From contig JASEVX010000007.1 in NCBI GenBank assembly GCA_031761405.1, positions 32,343,677 to 32,407,676 on the forward strand: 64,000 bases of DNA, written 5' to 3'. Origin of the DNA: Serripes groenlandicus. Taxonomy: Eukaryota; Mollusca; Bivalvia; Cardiida; Cardiidae. Below the pieces are notes generated by a model. The model made no database searches, was not told the origin of the DNA, and was given only the letters and a program-made list of their open reading frames with translations. Each line of letters begins with the position of its first letter. Position 1 is the stretch's first letter. This document shows, piece by piece, positions 60,101 through 63,045 of the stretch. The position numbers were made by a program, and so were the translations under genes.

Positions 60101-61982
60101 AATATAAATAACTCCCCAAGATTATCTCACTATAGTTTATTTAAACACAATTTTGAAATAGAAATGTATTTAACCAAAAATCTAGATTCAAAATATCAAA
60201 CTACTCTAGCTAAATTCAGGTTATATTCTAACAATCTTGCCATAGAAACTGGCAGGTATACCAATATAGATAGACAACAACGCACATGTACACAGTGTAA
60301 TATGGGTATGATAGAAGATCCTTATCATTTTCTACTTGTTTGTACCAAGTATAGAGAAATAAGACATACATTGCTTAAATCATATTATTGTAAATGGCCT
60401 TCTATACAAAAATTTAATACATTAATGTCATCAAACTCAATAACAGAAATTAACAGGTTAGCTAGATTCATTTATCTGTCCTTTAAGGAAAGAGATTAGA
60501 TGTAAAAGATATTGAAATATAGATATACGTGTACCGTATGATATCAAATATGTTTATTCGTTCTTCTGGTAAAGAATTCATGTCATTACCACTTTGTATA
60601 AATGTGTATGGCTATAAATATTGTTAATGTTTAACGCCAATAAATATTATGTTATGTATTTTATGTTATGTGATAAATAATTTACAAATACAACAATTCG
60701 AATTTATCACATTCATTCCAATTATTTGTATCATCAAATAAGTTCTGCCTTGTATAAGACATCAAACTTTTTTAAAAAGAAACAAACTGTCCTTTAATTA
60801 ATCATTAGATCAGCCACAATTACAATTATTCGATTAACACTACACAAACAAACGGTGTGTTTCCACTTTCCCAATCACTTATTTGCACACATACCAATTA
60901 TCCCCAATTATCTCTACGCACCTCACTCAAACTTACCTGTATTTTCTATACTGTTAAAAAAATAAATGAACTACACACATAAACTTGTACTTGCAGTGTA
61001 TTATTTCAATATTATTGATTTCAGAAATATTGTTCCATCTGTTGAAAATACATACATACTTATTCTAGAATATTACTATTTTTTGTTAATTTTGTTTCCA
61101 ATGCATATGCATATCTAAAAGGAGAAAAGTGTTTCTTTAATTGTGTATAGATAAAATACAAATTGTCAGTATGTACGTTTAACAATAATAATTCAGATCA
61201 AGTTTCATAATAATAAATGGCAGACATATTTTAATTTTGAAATATGAATGATCAACATACAAAAAATTAACAATACATATCTATTATTTATTTATGATTA
61301 TCATAATAATACTAGGTAATTACATAAATAAATGTTGAAAACTAAGCAAAACAGGTCACTAACTCTAAGTCATTCTTTAACATAGTATAAAAGGAGGGTC
61401 AGTTTCCTCTGTATTCATCATGCTCGCCAAATAGTTAATTCTGAACGGCGAGGTTAAAAAAAAATACCAAAGAATAATAAATCTGTATTCATAACCCTCC
61501 AAAATGGCAAATGTGCTAGTCAATATACGGTTCGTAGAGAATAGCAGAGGAAGTCAGACTCTAGTTCTAAATGGCTACATGTACAGCCTGAAATCAGGAG
61601 TGTCGCTACTGGAACTGTGTCAACAAAGCATTCAATGCAAAAATCAACACTAAGGATGATCTTCCTACCAAATTCGCTGATGAACACAATCACCCAAGAG
61701 ATGACAGCAGCATTGTTGCTGCGGACATCATGAGTGGTGTACGAGGTCAACACAGCCGGTGCCCTCCATCTTCAACGATATGCTGGCAGAAATCAAGATC
61801 GATCGAATGGGACAAATCCACCTAAGAGGTTGTGGCTAATCTGCCCACATAAGGTAAAGGGTTAAACTCCTATAAAATAATTGATTAACATAAACCTTTA
61901 CCTTCATTCCAGCAAGTGGTAAAATATTATTCAATCTGTAACCTGTGGCAACGGGAGTTGTGTACAAAAGAACATCATTGAA
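18421..61982 (-). CDS. FGD5/6: FGD5/FGD6-type FYVE, RhoGEF and PH domain protein, 3' half
   Basis: FGD proteins activate the small GTPase CDC42 through a DH-PH pair; FYVE and a second PH bind membrane phosphoinositides. Nine minus-strand exons join with consistent phase: 61902-61982, 56548-56730, 34062-34199, 33308-33407, 27798-27973, 25343-25468, 23625-23735, 19750-19847, 18421-18457 (about 349 codons plus stop). Order: end of PH1 ([20 protein letters not shown]), PH1 C-terminal strand and helix ([17 protein letters not shown]), FYVE with [21 protein letters not shown] and ARVCDEC, basic linker, PH2 ([29 protein letters not shown]) and stop TAA at 18421-18423. The FYVE begins [11 protein letters not shown] with [11 protein letters not shown], the form typical of FGD5/FGD6, not FGD1-4. 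The DH domain is not in the window, so the gene continues past the right edge. Introns reach 22 kb and are full of transposons. The one uncertain junction is the end of 23625-23735. Confidence 0.9.
18765..19145. mobile_element. Two MITE-A copies
   Basis: One from about 18765 (TCGCTTTCTGACGCCTCTGC, left end lost) to GTGGGAAAGGGTTAA at 18940. The second runs from TTTAACCCTAACGAATCTG at 18952 to CTGAATGGGTTAA at 19142. Both lie in the last FGD intron. Confidence 0.65.
19750..19847 (-). CDS. FGD5/6: FGD PH2 exon, middle
   Basis: Acceptor TATATTTCAG, donor GAA|GTAAGT. Encodes [21 protein letters not shown], corresponding to the 'VFQL...FKAED...A.KW' part of FGD PH2. 98 nt, ending in phase 2, which fits the terminal exon exactly. 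Confidence 0.85.
19898..20130. mobile_element. MITE-A, full length
   Basis: Starts TTAACCCTTTCCCCCATACG and ends ATATGAGGGAAAGGGTTA. Nearly identical to 16490-16719. Confidence 0.85.
20365..21002. mobile_element. Core-tandem element CTE-2, three-unit copy
   Basis: Left end ACTAGAAATATCACTGAAGG, then ATAAATACCCCC; right end ACTCCTATATACCCC, TTTTTTGGGGGTATA. Between them are three units of 160-181 bp, each with AAAAGGGCCATAACTCTGTA and GGTATAGAAGCTTCATG. A one-unit copy is at 33463-33748. Open frames inside are repeat-derived. Confidence 0.75.
21105..21245 (-). mobile_element. SINE-like remnant, minus strand
   Basis: GAGAGCCAAGGAGGGAAAGCC, AAAGTCTTTGGTATGACTAGG and GGGCCTCGAACCTGTAAC match the block at 42280-42370, which carries a tRNA-like head in reverse. 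Confidence 0.45.
21425..21630. mobile_element. MITE-A, diverged
   Basis: The central palindrome GAGAAATTGCTCAAAATGAG and CAATTTCTCTTTTTGTC is perfect; the outer ends are worn (TTTAAACTGATCCC, GTGGGAGGGGGGTTGT). Confidence 0.65.
21650..22006 (+). repeat. GAGTTTCGAGTT minisatellite (array 1)
   Basis: About 17 copies of a 20-21 bp unit GTGAGTTTCGAGTTAGAAAA on the plus strand. The same unit in opposite orientation fills 23425-23644. Both lie in one FGD intron, so the pre-mRNA contains the two arrays as complements. Confidence 0.9.
22420..23085. mobile_element. Core-tandem-like element with two internal units
   Basis: Left end GTATACCCCCACAAAACAAAG; right end GCGTTCGCTCCGCGGCGCTC. In the middle are two copies of a roughly 110-bp unit (GAAACTTGGTACATACATTGCC / GAAACTTGATACACACATTGCC). 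The right end resembles the GC-rich end of CTE-3. Confidence 0.5.
23425..23644 (-). repeat. GAGTTTCGAGTT minisatellite (array 2, inverted)
   Basis: About 10-11 units of AACTCGAAACTCACTTTTCT on the plus strand, the reverse complement of array 1. It directly abuts the FGD exon whose coding sequence begins at 23735. On the transcribed (minus) strand nearly every unit contains AAAGTGAGT, a near-consensus 5' splice site. Confidence 0.9.
23625..23735 (-). CDS. FGD5/6: FGD PH2 exon, start of strand region; 3' end uncertain
   Basis: Acceptor TATATTGTATTGCAG. Encodes [13 protein letters not shown], equivalent to the 'D.AALES.PLLGF' segment of FGD5/6 PH2. The 5' end is secure. I placed the 3' end at AAAA|GTGAGT inside the flanking minisatellite because it keeps phase 0 into 19847 with a strong donor. 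The nearer GTAGGG (after TTATGGA) would put a stop in the next exon. A short form ending at TATAAA|GTCTCC also keeps frame, and an unseen small exon is possible. The chosen form makes PH2 about 20 residues longer than in vertebrate FGD6. Confidence 0.65.
24263..25270. mobile_element. MITE-A interrupted by CTE-3
   Basis: The left part (24263-24410) ends in TTTTCACTAATTGTACCTTT. The right part resumes near 25190 with GTTTTCAAAGCCGTCTGCTG and ends TATGTTGGAAAGGATTAA. The material between is a separate element. Confidence 0.7.
24411..25190. mobile_element. Core-tandem element CTE-3
   Basis: Left end TATCCCCTCGACAAACAGAG, with its own short palindrome TTTGAGAGGGGATA. Right end AGGGGATGCATCCGCTTTGC and GGTGCCCTTGTTT. 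The core is about five units of roughly 145-155 bp keyed by AACCTTGTGACCACTCTACA and GGTCATAGGGTCAAGGTCAA. Inserted in a MITE-A, so younger than that copy. Confidence 0.75.
25343..25468 (-). CDS. FGD5/6: FGD PH2 exon, first strands
   Basis: Acceptor GTCATTTTCACAG, donor ACCCAG|GTAAGA. 42 codons, phase 0 at both ends. Encodes [25 protein letters not shown], the classic first strands of a PH domain with the basic phosphoinositide-facing loop. Confidence 0.9.
25540..25768. mobile_element. MITE-A, diverged
   Basis: Starts TTAGCCCTTTCCCACATATAG and ends TATGTGGGAAAAGGTTA, with an AATTGCTCAAAATTAGCAATT stem. It begins 72 bases upstream (in gene direction) of the FGD PH2 exon. Confidence 0.7.
25821..26206. 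mobile_element. MITE-C interrupted by MITE-A
   Basis: Ends ACAGTCAAACTTGTATTAGG and ACACAAGTTTGACTGT are near-perfect inverted repeats. A MITE-A occupies 25902-26127, entered at a TTTAA site. Order of insertion: MITE-C first, then MITE-A. Confidence 0.7.
25902..26127. mobile_element. MITE-A nested in MITE-C
   Basis: From TTAACCCTTTCCCTCATACA to ATATGAGGGAAAGCATTAA. The TTAA at both edges fits a duplicated TTAA target. Confidence 0.8.
26407..26635. mobile_element. MITE-A, diverged
   Basis: TTAACCCTATCACACATGTAG at left, TATATGGGAAAGGGCTA at right, and GTCGTCTGCTGCAG before the right end. Confidence 0.65.
26636..27369. other. Unannotated intron stretch with paired CRE-like sites
   Basis: No exon seen in this part of the FGD intron. 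It contains two perfect TGACGTCA octamers (27218-27225 and 27237-27244) and a worn MITE-A piece near 27030-27085. Confidence 0.45.
27370..27599. mobile_element. MITE-A, full length
   Basis: TTAACCCTTTCCATCATATAG to TTATGAGGGAAAAGGTTAA. The central AAATTGCTCAAAACGAGCAATTT stem is perfect. Opposite orientation to most intact copies, as judged by the CATATAGACGC end being on the left. Confidence 0.8.
27798..27973 (-). CDS. FGD5/6: FGD linker exon between FYVE and PH2
   Basis: Acceptor AGTTTTTTTCCAG, donor GTAGAG|GTATGA. 176 nt entering in phase 1. Acidic first half ([18 protein letters not shown]), then a basic stretch ([20 protein letters not shown]), matching the position of the basic linker before PH2 in FGD5/6. 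Low-complexity charged sequence, as expected of a linker. Confidence 0.85.
28150..28385. mobile_element. MITE-A, diverged
   Basis: TTTAACCCTTTCCTACATACAG to GTATGTGGGAAAGGGTTAA, with stem AAATTGCTCCTTATGAGCAA. Its right TTAA touches the SINE that follows. Confidence 0.7.
28385..28682 (-). mobile_element. Full-length SINE, minus strand
   Basis: On the minus strand: tRNA-like head (TAGCTCAGTCGGTAGCGCTG, TGAGTTTGAATCCCGGCTC), ACTTTCTTTCCGACGATTGAC, GTCTATGTGGAAAAGCAGC, CCATGATATAACTGAGAAAT, then the AACGGCGTTAAACCCCAATT tail and AATCAATCATT. One of the best-preserved SINEs here. Confidence 0.8.
28925..29120 (-). mobile_element. Second SINE type, minus strand
   Basis: Minus strand: GTCTGCTGTGGTCGAGTGG, ATTTGATCCCCAGTTTCGG (tRNA-like head), GGTGGAGTGCCCTTGGGC, then CCATGATTTAACTGAAATAA and AAAGCGGCGTAAAA. 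The tail is the same 3' body as in the other SINEs, under a different head. Confidence 0.65.
29258..29368. mobile_element. MITE-A left part, cut by CTE-1
   Basis: Starts TTAACCCTATTTCCCCATAC. Runs into the CTE-1 element at about 29369 (TTTATTAAAAAA then ACAAGATGTG). The right half was not found beyond 32865. Confidence 0.6.
29369..32868. mobile_element. Core-tandem element CTE-1, 23-unit copy
   Basis: Left end ACAAGATGTGTTTGTGAAAC, then ACTGATGCCCCCGAATGG. Right end GACAGACAGACAGAC, ATGCCCACCGAATC and GATTCCGGGGGCATAAAA. ATGCCCCCGAAT and ATTCCGGGGGCAT are subterminal inverted repeats. The core has 23 units averaging 146 bp (first ATGGCAACATCTAGGT at 29407, last at 32618). Several unit types recur in fixed order, giving a superunit of about 580 bp and a copied block with period 1310 bp. 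No coding capacity. Confidence 0.9.
32950..33172. mobile_element. MITE-A, diverged
   Basis: From TTTCCAACATATAGATGC to TATGTGTAAAAAGGTTAA. The central stem is mostly lost. Its TTAA joins the next copy. Confidence 0.6.
33169..33271. mobile_element. Miniature MITE-A deletion derivative (about 100 bp)
   Basis: Both outer ends are perfect (TTAACCCTTTCCCTCATACG; CTATATGAGGGAAAGGGTTAA). The whole middle, including the inner palindrome, is deleted between GAACATATTTT and GCTGCAGACGCG. Confidence 0.8.
33308..33407 (-). CDS. FGD5/6: FGD FYVE exon, second half
   Basis: Acceptor TTGATATTTTCAG, donor AACAAG|GTAAAG. 100 nt, entering phase 0 and leaving phase 1. Encodes VVCGNC and [12 protein letters not shown], giving zinc ligands 5-8 and the RVC motif that closes a FYVE finger. 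Confidence 0.9.
33463..33748. mobile_element. CTE-2, one-unit copy
   Basis: Same ends as 20365-21002 (ACTAGAACTATCACTGAAG; GTGACTCCTATATACCCCC) around one core unit. Shows that core copy number varies between insertions. Confidence 0.75.
33749..34032 (-). mobile_element. SINE, minus strand
   Basis: Same family as 28385-28682: CCCGGTAGTGACGTGGGC and TTCAAATCCTGGCTCGGCC head, then TTGACAAAAGTCAATGCGAC and the CGTGATATAACTGAG body. It ends about 30 bases from the FGD FYVE exon. Confidence 0.75.
34062..34199 (-). CDS. FGD5/6: FGD FYVE exon, first half
   Basis: Acceptor TCTGTTACAG, donor GGCAGG|GTAAGA. 46 codons, phase 0 at both ends. Encodes [11 protein letters not shown] (WxxD), TMCMLC (ligands 1-2), and [11 protein letters not shown] (the R-R-H-H-C-R PI3P-binding core with ligands 3-4). 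Confidence 0.95.
34310..34537. mobile_element. MITE-A, full length
   Basis: Starts TTAATCCTTTCCCTCATACG and ends TATATGAGGGAAAGGGTCAA. The inner stem AAATTGCTCATTTTGAGCAATTT is perfect. Confidence 0.8.
34708..37002. mobile_element. CTE-1, about five-unit copy with insertion
   Basis: Left end ACAAGATGTGTTTGTGAAAC and right end CACCGAATCGGTGATTCC, GGGGGCATAAAA, as in the large copy. Roughly five GGTCAAGGTCG units remain on the two sides of the nested element. Confidence 0.8.
34942..36567. mobile_element. 1.6-kb inverted-repeat element nested in CTE-1
   Basis: Ends CTAGGAATGGGAACGAATA and TATTCGTTCCCATCCCTAG are inverted repeats followed inward by more TTCGAATA palindromes. Flanks TACTAA and TACTGA look like a 6-bp target duplication with one change. 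Removing it restores the CTE-1 text GGTACTGACAG. The open frames inside (for example 35194-35724, minus) match nothing I know. Possibly a non-autonomous hAT-like element; unproven. Confidence 0.7.
37908..38170. mobile_element. TAGTCCCC inverted-repeat MITE
   Basis: Ends TAGTCCCCTACTGG and CCGGTAGGGGACTA are inverted at 13 of 14 positions. The interior has a (GACTGACT)n / (GGACTGAC)n tract. 263 bp, non-coding. Confidence 0.8.
38238..38466. mobile_element. MITE-A, full length
   Basis: TTTAACCCTTTCCCACATACG to TATATGAGGGAAAAGTTTAA. A long perfect inner stem (AAAAGGAGAAATTGCTCG and its complement) is present. Confidence 0.8.
38645..38942. mobile_element. MITE-A full copy preceded by a fragment
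   Basis: A fragment (38645-38711: TTGCCACATACAGACGC...) is followed by a full copy 38712-38942, from TTAACCCTTTCCCTCATATAG to CGTATGAGGGAAAGGGTTAA. Confidence 0.75.
39250..39492. mobile_element. Diverged single-unit relative of CTE-1
   Basis: ATCAAGATGTCTCAGTGAAAC resembles the CTE-1 left end and TTTGATTCCAGTGGCATAAAC its right end. Between them is only one degenerate GGTCAAGGTCACAAG unit. Confidence 0.5.
39493..40292. mobile_element. MITE-A carrying a nested 570-bp element
   Basis: Outer copy runs TTAACCCTTTCCCTCATATAG to CGTATGAGGGTAAGGGTTAA. It is interrupted in its CTGCTGCAG motif by 39689-40258. Confidence 0.85.
39689..40258. mobile_element. 570-bp inverted-repeat element with 6-bp target duplication
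   Basis: Ends CATGCTTACCAACC and GGTTGGTAAGCATG are perfect 14-bp inverted repeats. The flanks are TGCTGC at 39683-39688 and at 40259-40264, a clean duplication of host MITE-A sequence. The interior has CAATCGTGAGTCTCACGATTTG palindromes and an A20/T9 tract at 39799-39840. Non-coding, and recent because the duplication is perfect. Confidence 0.9.
40389..41908. mobile_element. Helitron-like non-autonomous element, copy 1
   Basis: Shares its whole length with 47735-49435. The left end has the hairpin TTGATGCAACGCATCAA. The right end has the hairpin AGTCGCGGGCTTCTGCCCGG (with CGACT), followed at once by CTAA and then T, the arrangement of Helitron 3' ends (hairpin, CTRR, insertion before T). 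No Rep/helicase gene, and the 5' TC is not evident, so 'Helitron-like' is an inference. Confidence 0.65.
41944..42142. mobile_element. MITE-A, shortened
   Basis: From TATAACCCTTTACCACATAG to TATGTGGGAAAGGGAGAAA. The central stem is deleted (GCCAAAACCAATTGCAACAATG). Confidence 0.6.
42162..42191 (+). repeat. Poly-C tract (30 C)
   Basis: An uninterrupted run of 30 C between a MITE-A end and a GTTAAAGGGTTAA. Length uncertain for technical reasons. Confidence 0.8.
42205..42408 (-). mobile_element. SINE, third head type, minus strand
   Basis: Minus strand head TGGTGTGGTGTTAGAGCGAC and AGGAGGTCATGGATTCGATC, then TCATTCCAAAGACTTTAATG. The tail is GTGATATAACTGAAAATTGT. Same body as the other SINEs. 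Confidence 0.65.
42860..43092. mobile_element. MITE-A, full length
   Basis: TTTAACCCTTTCCCACTTGAAG to CATACGTGGGAAAGCAGTGTTAA. The stem GGAGAAATTGCTCATCATGAGC is well kept. Confidence 0.7.
43409..43602. repeat. GCAAGCTTGC palindrome cluster 1
   Basis: About ten occurrences of the decamer GCAAGCTTGC or close variants (AGCAAGCTTGCGGCAAGCTT, GTTGCTGCAAGCTTGCGCAA) with irregular spacers. Being self-complementary, it gives matching open frames on both strands, which are artefacts. Confidence 0.8.
43640..45089. other. Unannotated FGD intron stretch
   Basis: No exon, RNA gene or repeat family that I can support. Around 44595-44655 there is a compact set of promoter-like words (CACGTG, CGCCATTTTGG, GCCATCTTGTTTG), too weak to call a promoter. 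Confidence 0.45.
45090..45305. mobile_element. MITE-A, diverged
   Basis: GTTAACCCTTCCCCACACAAA at left, with GCAGCAGAATTTTGC and GTTGTCAGCAAATGGGAAAGGG at right. Confidence 0.55.
45603..45900. repeat. GCAAGCTTGC palindrome cluster 2
   Basis: About 18 copies of the palindromic decamer or near variants in 300 bp, in runs such as GCAAGCTTGCGCAAGCTTGC, with AT-rich spacers (CAGTTTAATGAATCAC, AGTTCAATTAACC) that partly repeat. It also reads open on both strands. Confidence 0.85.
46063..46200. mobile_element. MITE-A fragment
   Basis: TTAACCCTTTCCCAAGTCTGCAG, then AAAATCTCTATAATTGAATG and the inner stem GGAGAAATTTCTCG. The right end is missing. Confidence 0.65.
46201..47092. other. Unannotated FGD intron stretch
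   Basis: No supportable gene or repeat. A few short palindromes (for example around CTAGCGGGCGAGTGG, 46790) are seen without a family assignment. Confidence 0.4.
47093..47464. mobile_element. GGGCGAGTTCA inverted-repeat MITE
   Basis: Ends GGGCGAGTTCAGATGGG and CCCATATGAACTCGCCC are inverted at 16 of 17 positions. It contains two TGACGTCA sites (47130 and 47381) and a TTCATCATCCATTGATGAAG palindrome. 372 bp, non-coding; no clear target duplication. Confidence 0.75.
47735..49435. mobile_element. Helitron-like non-autonomous element, copy 2
   Basis: Matches 40389-41908 closely end to end, including the terminal hairpins and CTAA. It carries about 190 extra bases at about 48890-49088 (from TATTCGCGAGTCACGCG to AGGTGCGCGTATGTAA) that copy 1 lacks, in the middle of TTGGTATGTAAAC. 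Confidence 0.7.
49436..50881. other. Unannotated stretch between two mobile elements
   Basis: No gene seen. A tRNA-like B-box (GCGAGTTCGAGTCC, 50440-50453) followed by a T-rich run occurs near 50375-50480, but a cloverleaf cannot be completed. Confidence 0.4.
50882..55640. mobile_element. 4.8-kb element with about 600-bp inverted repeats and captured gene
   Basis: Left repeat 50882-51470 and right repeat 54988-55640 are inverted copies with scattered differences and one 40-50 bp indel. Outer ends are GTATACTCTTTGAAACTTTC and GAAAGTTTTAAAGAGTATAC. Each arm contains several internal units with GGCGGCCATCTTGG / CCAAGATGGCCGCC palindromes. Between the arms is a disabled gene. No clear target duplication is seen, because GTATAC is itself palindromic. 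Confidence 0.8.
51430..54909 (+). pseudogene. Broken gene of an uncharacterised animal family with PIN/FEN-like acidic motifs
   Basis: Belongs to a large uncharacterised family that I know from marine invertebrates and fish, often repetitive. Pieces in order: [15 protein letters not shown] (ORF at 51430-51765); +/-1 shift near 51740; VITFDMDLY-like core ([19 protein letters not shown]) with an in-frame TAG at 52131; a second TAG at 52722 just before [10 protein letters not shown]; a long part to 53890; a shift near 53855; then [37 protein letters not shown], spaced like the acidic clusters of PIN/FEN nucleases (my inference); two more stops near 54517-54532; LPPT...[14 protein letters not shown]; a further shift; and a Cys-rich tail [15 protein letters not shown]. 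The N-terminal part of the family is absent, and the frame begins inside the left inverted repeat. Not functional as it stands. Confidence 0.8.
56030..56180 (-). mobile_element. SINE 3' body fragment, minus strand
   Basis: AAACGCTGTTTTCGATGG, CAGTTTATCACGGTATCCAG, CACACAACTGGCTACC and GTTGGAAGACGA match the SINE body in reverse. Confidence 0.5.
56321..56505. mobile_element. MITE-A, shortened
   Basis: TTAACCCTTTCTCACATGCAC to CATATGAGGGAAAGGGTT, with stem GAAATTTCTCAAAAAGAGC. It lies 43 bases from the 3' edge of the FGD PH1 exon. Confidence 0.7.
56548..56730 (-). CDS. FGD5/6: FGD PH1 exon, C-terminal half
   Basis: Acceptor GATGACTATTGCAG, donor ACCCAG|GTAAAT. 61 codons, phase 0 at both ends. 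Encodes [37 protein letters not shown], ending with the W-containing helix of PH1. Matches the 'ESVERSF.L...ERDEW..A...AI' region of FGD proteins. Preceded (in gene direction) by five partial copies of itself. Confidence 0.95.
56731..57098 (-). repeat. Five tandem copies of the 5' part of the FGD PH1 exon with its splice acceptor
   Basis: Units of 69 and 73 bp. Exon-start-equivalent positions are at 56799, 56868, 56941, 57010 and 57083. Each unit contains ACTATTGCAG or ATTGCATGCAG followed by the coding text for [19 protein letters not shown] and then TGA. 73-bp units carry an extra GCAT at the acceptor. All copies share changes (D to E, M to T, L to I) not in the real exon. Confidence 0.9.
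57105..57353. mobile_element. MITE-A, diverged
   Basis: TTTAACACTTACACACTTGCAG at left, ATGTTGGAAATGGTTAA at right, and GTCGTTTGCTACAG before the right end. Confidence 0.55.
57609..58450. mobile_element. Core-tandem element CTE-4
   Basis: Left end AAGAGGGCCCTGATGGCCCT then GGATCGCTCACCTGA; right end GACGACCAAGCCTGACGACG and CCGGACAAAAGGTGATCATAA. The core is about 3.5 units of roughly 164 bp keyed by CAATCAACATGGCTCGAAGG and CTGATAGAGGGTCA. The 155-codon open frame at 57849-58316 is the repeat read through and not a gene. Confidence 0.8.
58455..58624. mobile_element. MITE-A, shortened
   Basis: Central stem AAAGGAGAAATTGCTCAACA with its complement, and right end CTGCATGTGGGAAAGGGTTAA. The left outer end is lost at the CTE-4 boundary. 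Confidence 0.65.
58800..58884. repeat. Inverted-repeat element end
   Basis: CTAGGGATGTCATCGGTTACCG and TAACTGGTTACTCGGTTAACC form facing repeats. The CTAGGGATG end resembles that of the element at 34942-36567. Cut off by the LINE at about 58885. Confidence 0.4.
58885..60675 (+). pseudogene. LINE (non-LTR retrotransposon) reverse transcriptase, 5'-truncated
   Basis: Reverse transcriptase that would copy its own RNA at a nicked target. It starts inside the fingers region ([15 protein letters not shown]), then motif [10 protein letters not shown], a frameshift at about 59060-59080 after [19 protein letters not shown] (motif B; the usual Ser-Pro is Ser-Ser), FADDAVLFA (motif C, catalytic Asp pair kept), [11 protein letters not shown], and a long thumb/C-terminal region. 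It ends with a zinc-knuckle-like [19 protein letters not shown]. Stop TAG at 60497-60499. The 3' UTR has AATAAA at 60639 and ends in short ATGTTATGT repeats instead of poly-A. No endonuclease domain remains. Only one frameshift, so a fairly young dead-on-arrival copy. Clade not assigned. Confidence 0.85.
60676..61503. other. Unannotated AT-rich FGD intron stretch
   Basis: No exon, RNA gene or repeat family that I can support. Confidence 0.5.
61504..61740 (+). pseudogene. FLYWCH-type zinc finger fragment, frameshifted
   Basis: First frame from ATG 61504: [20 protein letters not shown], the start of a FLYWCH finger (F-V...RG...L...GY.Y). After a shift near 61600 the second frame reads [18 protein letters not shown] and then DEHNHPRDD: the W-x-C, the second ligand region (FNA where C-x-A is usual) and the H-x-H pair. 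The finger would be DNA- or protein-binding. The second conserved Cys appears to be lost. Invertebrate FLYWCH fingers are often attached to Mutator-like transposases, so this may be a transposon relic; no transposase part is visible here. It lies opposite to and inside an FGD intron. Confidence 0.65.
61902..61982 (-). CDS. FGD5/6: FGD PH1 exon, N-terminal part
   Basis: Acceptor TTTTAATCTTACAG, donor ATGAAG|GTAAAG. 27 codons, phase 0 at both ends. Encodes [25 protein letters not shown], a hallmark of the FGD PH1 domain. The next upstream exon (start of PH1 and DH) is not in the remaining 2 kb, so it lies beyond the window. Confidence 0.95.
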
Positions 61983-62061
61983 CTGTAAGATTAAAAGGAA
62001 AGAAATTCACCTAACACATCCCCACATACAACAGATCTGCAGCAGACAACTTGGAAAAGCA

Positions 62062-62287
62062 TTAACCCTTTCCTTCATACGACAATTCTGCAGCAGACGA
62101 CTTTGAATTTTTTTTTGTCAAAAAATAGAAAATCTCTATAATTGAATGGATAATCTATGACTAAAAGTGGAAAACATTGTGGCAAAAAGATATTGCTCGT
62201 TTTGAGCAATTTCTTCTTTTGTCACTATGTTTTCAAAAAGCTGTCTGCCGCAGAGGCGTTAAAAAGCGTCTTTAGGGAAAGGGTTAA
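62062..62287. mobile_element. MITE-A, full length
   Basis: TTAACCCTTTCCTTCATACG to CGTCTTTAGGGAAAGGGTTAA. A fragment of another copy (CCCACATACAACAGATCTGC) precedes it at 62020-62061. Confidence 0.75.
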
Positions 62288-62289
62288 GG

Positions 62290-63045
62290 CAAACAAGAGG
62301 GCCATGAGGCCCTGGAATCGCTCAACTGAGAATGGGCTATTTAAAACATAACTCTTTCAGCATCAATGGCAATATCATCAAGACAAACTTTCTGACAAAA
62401 TTTCAAGCTGCTCAAGTCAAAAATGTTAACTTGATTGTTCTACAATTTGGCCTAGTGACTTAGTTGTTAACCCGACATAACCCATATTCGAACTTGACCT
62501 AGATATCACTAAGTCAAATTTTCCGACATAGTTTCAACATGCTCAAGCCAAAAATTTGGCTTCCAGAGTGTTAACAAGATTTTTCTTAAATTTGGCCTAG
62601 TGACCTATTTTTTGACCAGACATGACATATATTCGAACTTGGCCTAGATATCATCAATACAAACTTTCTGATAAAGTTTCAACATGCTCAAATTTAAAAT
62701 GTGGCTTCCAGAATGTTAACAAAAATTTTCTTAAATTTGGCCTAGTGACCTAGTTTTTGACCAGACATGACCCATATTCAAACTTGGCCTAGATATCATC
62801 AAGACAAACTTTCTGACAAAGTTTCAACATGCTCAAGCCAAAAATGTGGCTTCCAGAGTGTTAACAAGATTTCCCTACAATTTGGCCTAGTGACCTAGTT
62901 TTTGACCCGACATGACCTATATTCGAACTTGGCCTAGATATCACTAAGACAAACATTCTGACAAAGTTTCAACATGCTCAATTTTAAAATGTGGCTTCCA
63001 GAGTGTTAACAAGATTTTCCTTCAATTTGGTCTAGTGACCTATAA
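62290..63045. mobile_element. Core-tandem element CTE-5
   Basis: Left end AACAAGAGGGCCATGAGGCC, CTGGAATCGCTCAACTGAG, nearly the same as CTE-4's left end and forming a GGGCC/GGCCC hairpin. The core is entirely different: about five units of roughly 140-155 bp keyed by GTTTCAACATGCTCAAGCC, TGGCTTCCAGAGTGTTAACA and TTGGCCTAGTGACCTA. The right end is not clear and appears cut by a MITE-A remnant. Confidence 0.75.
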
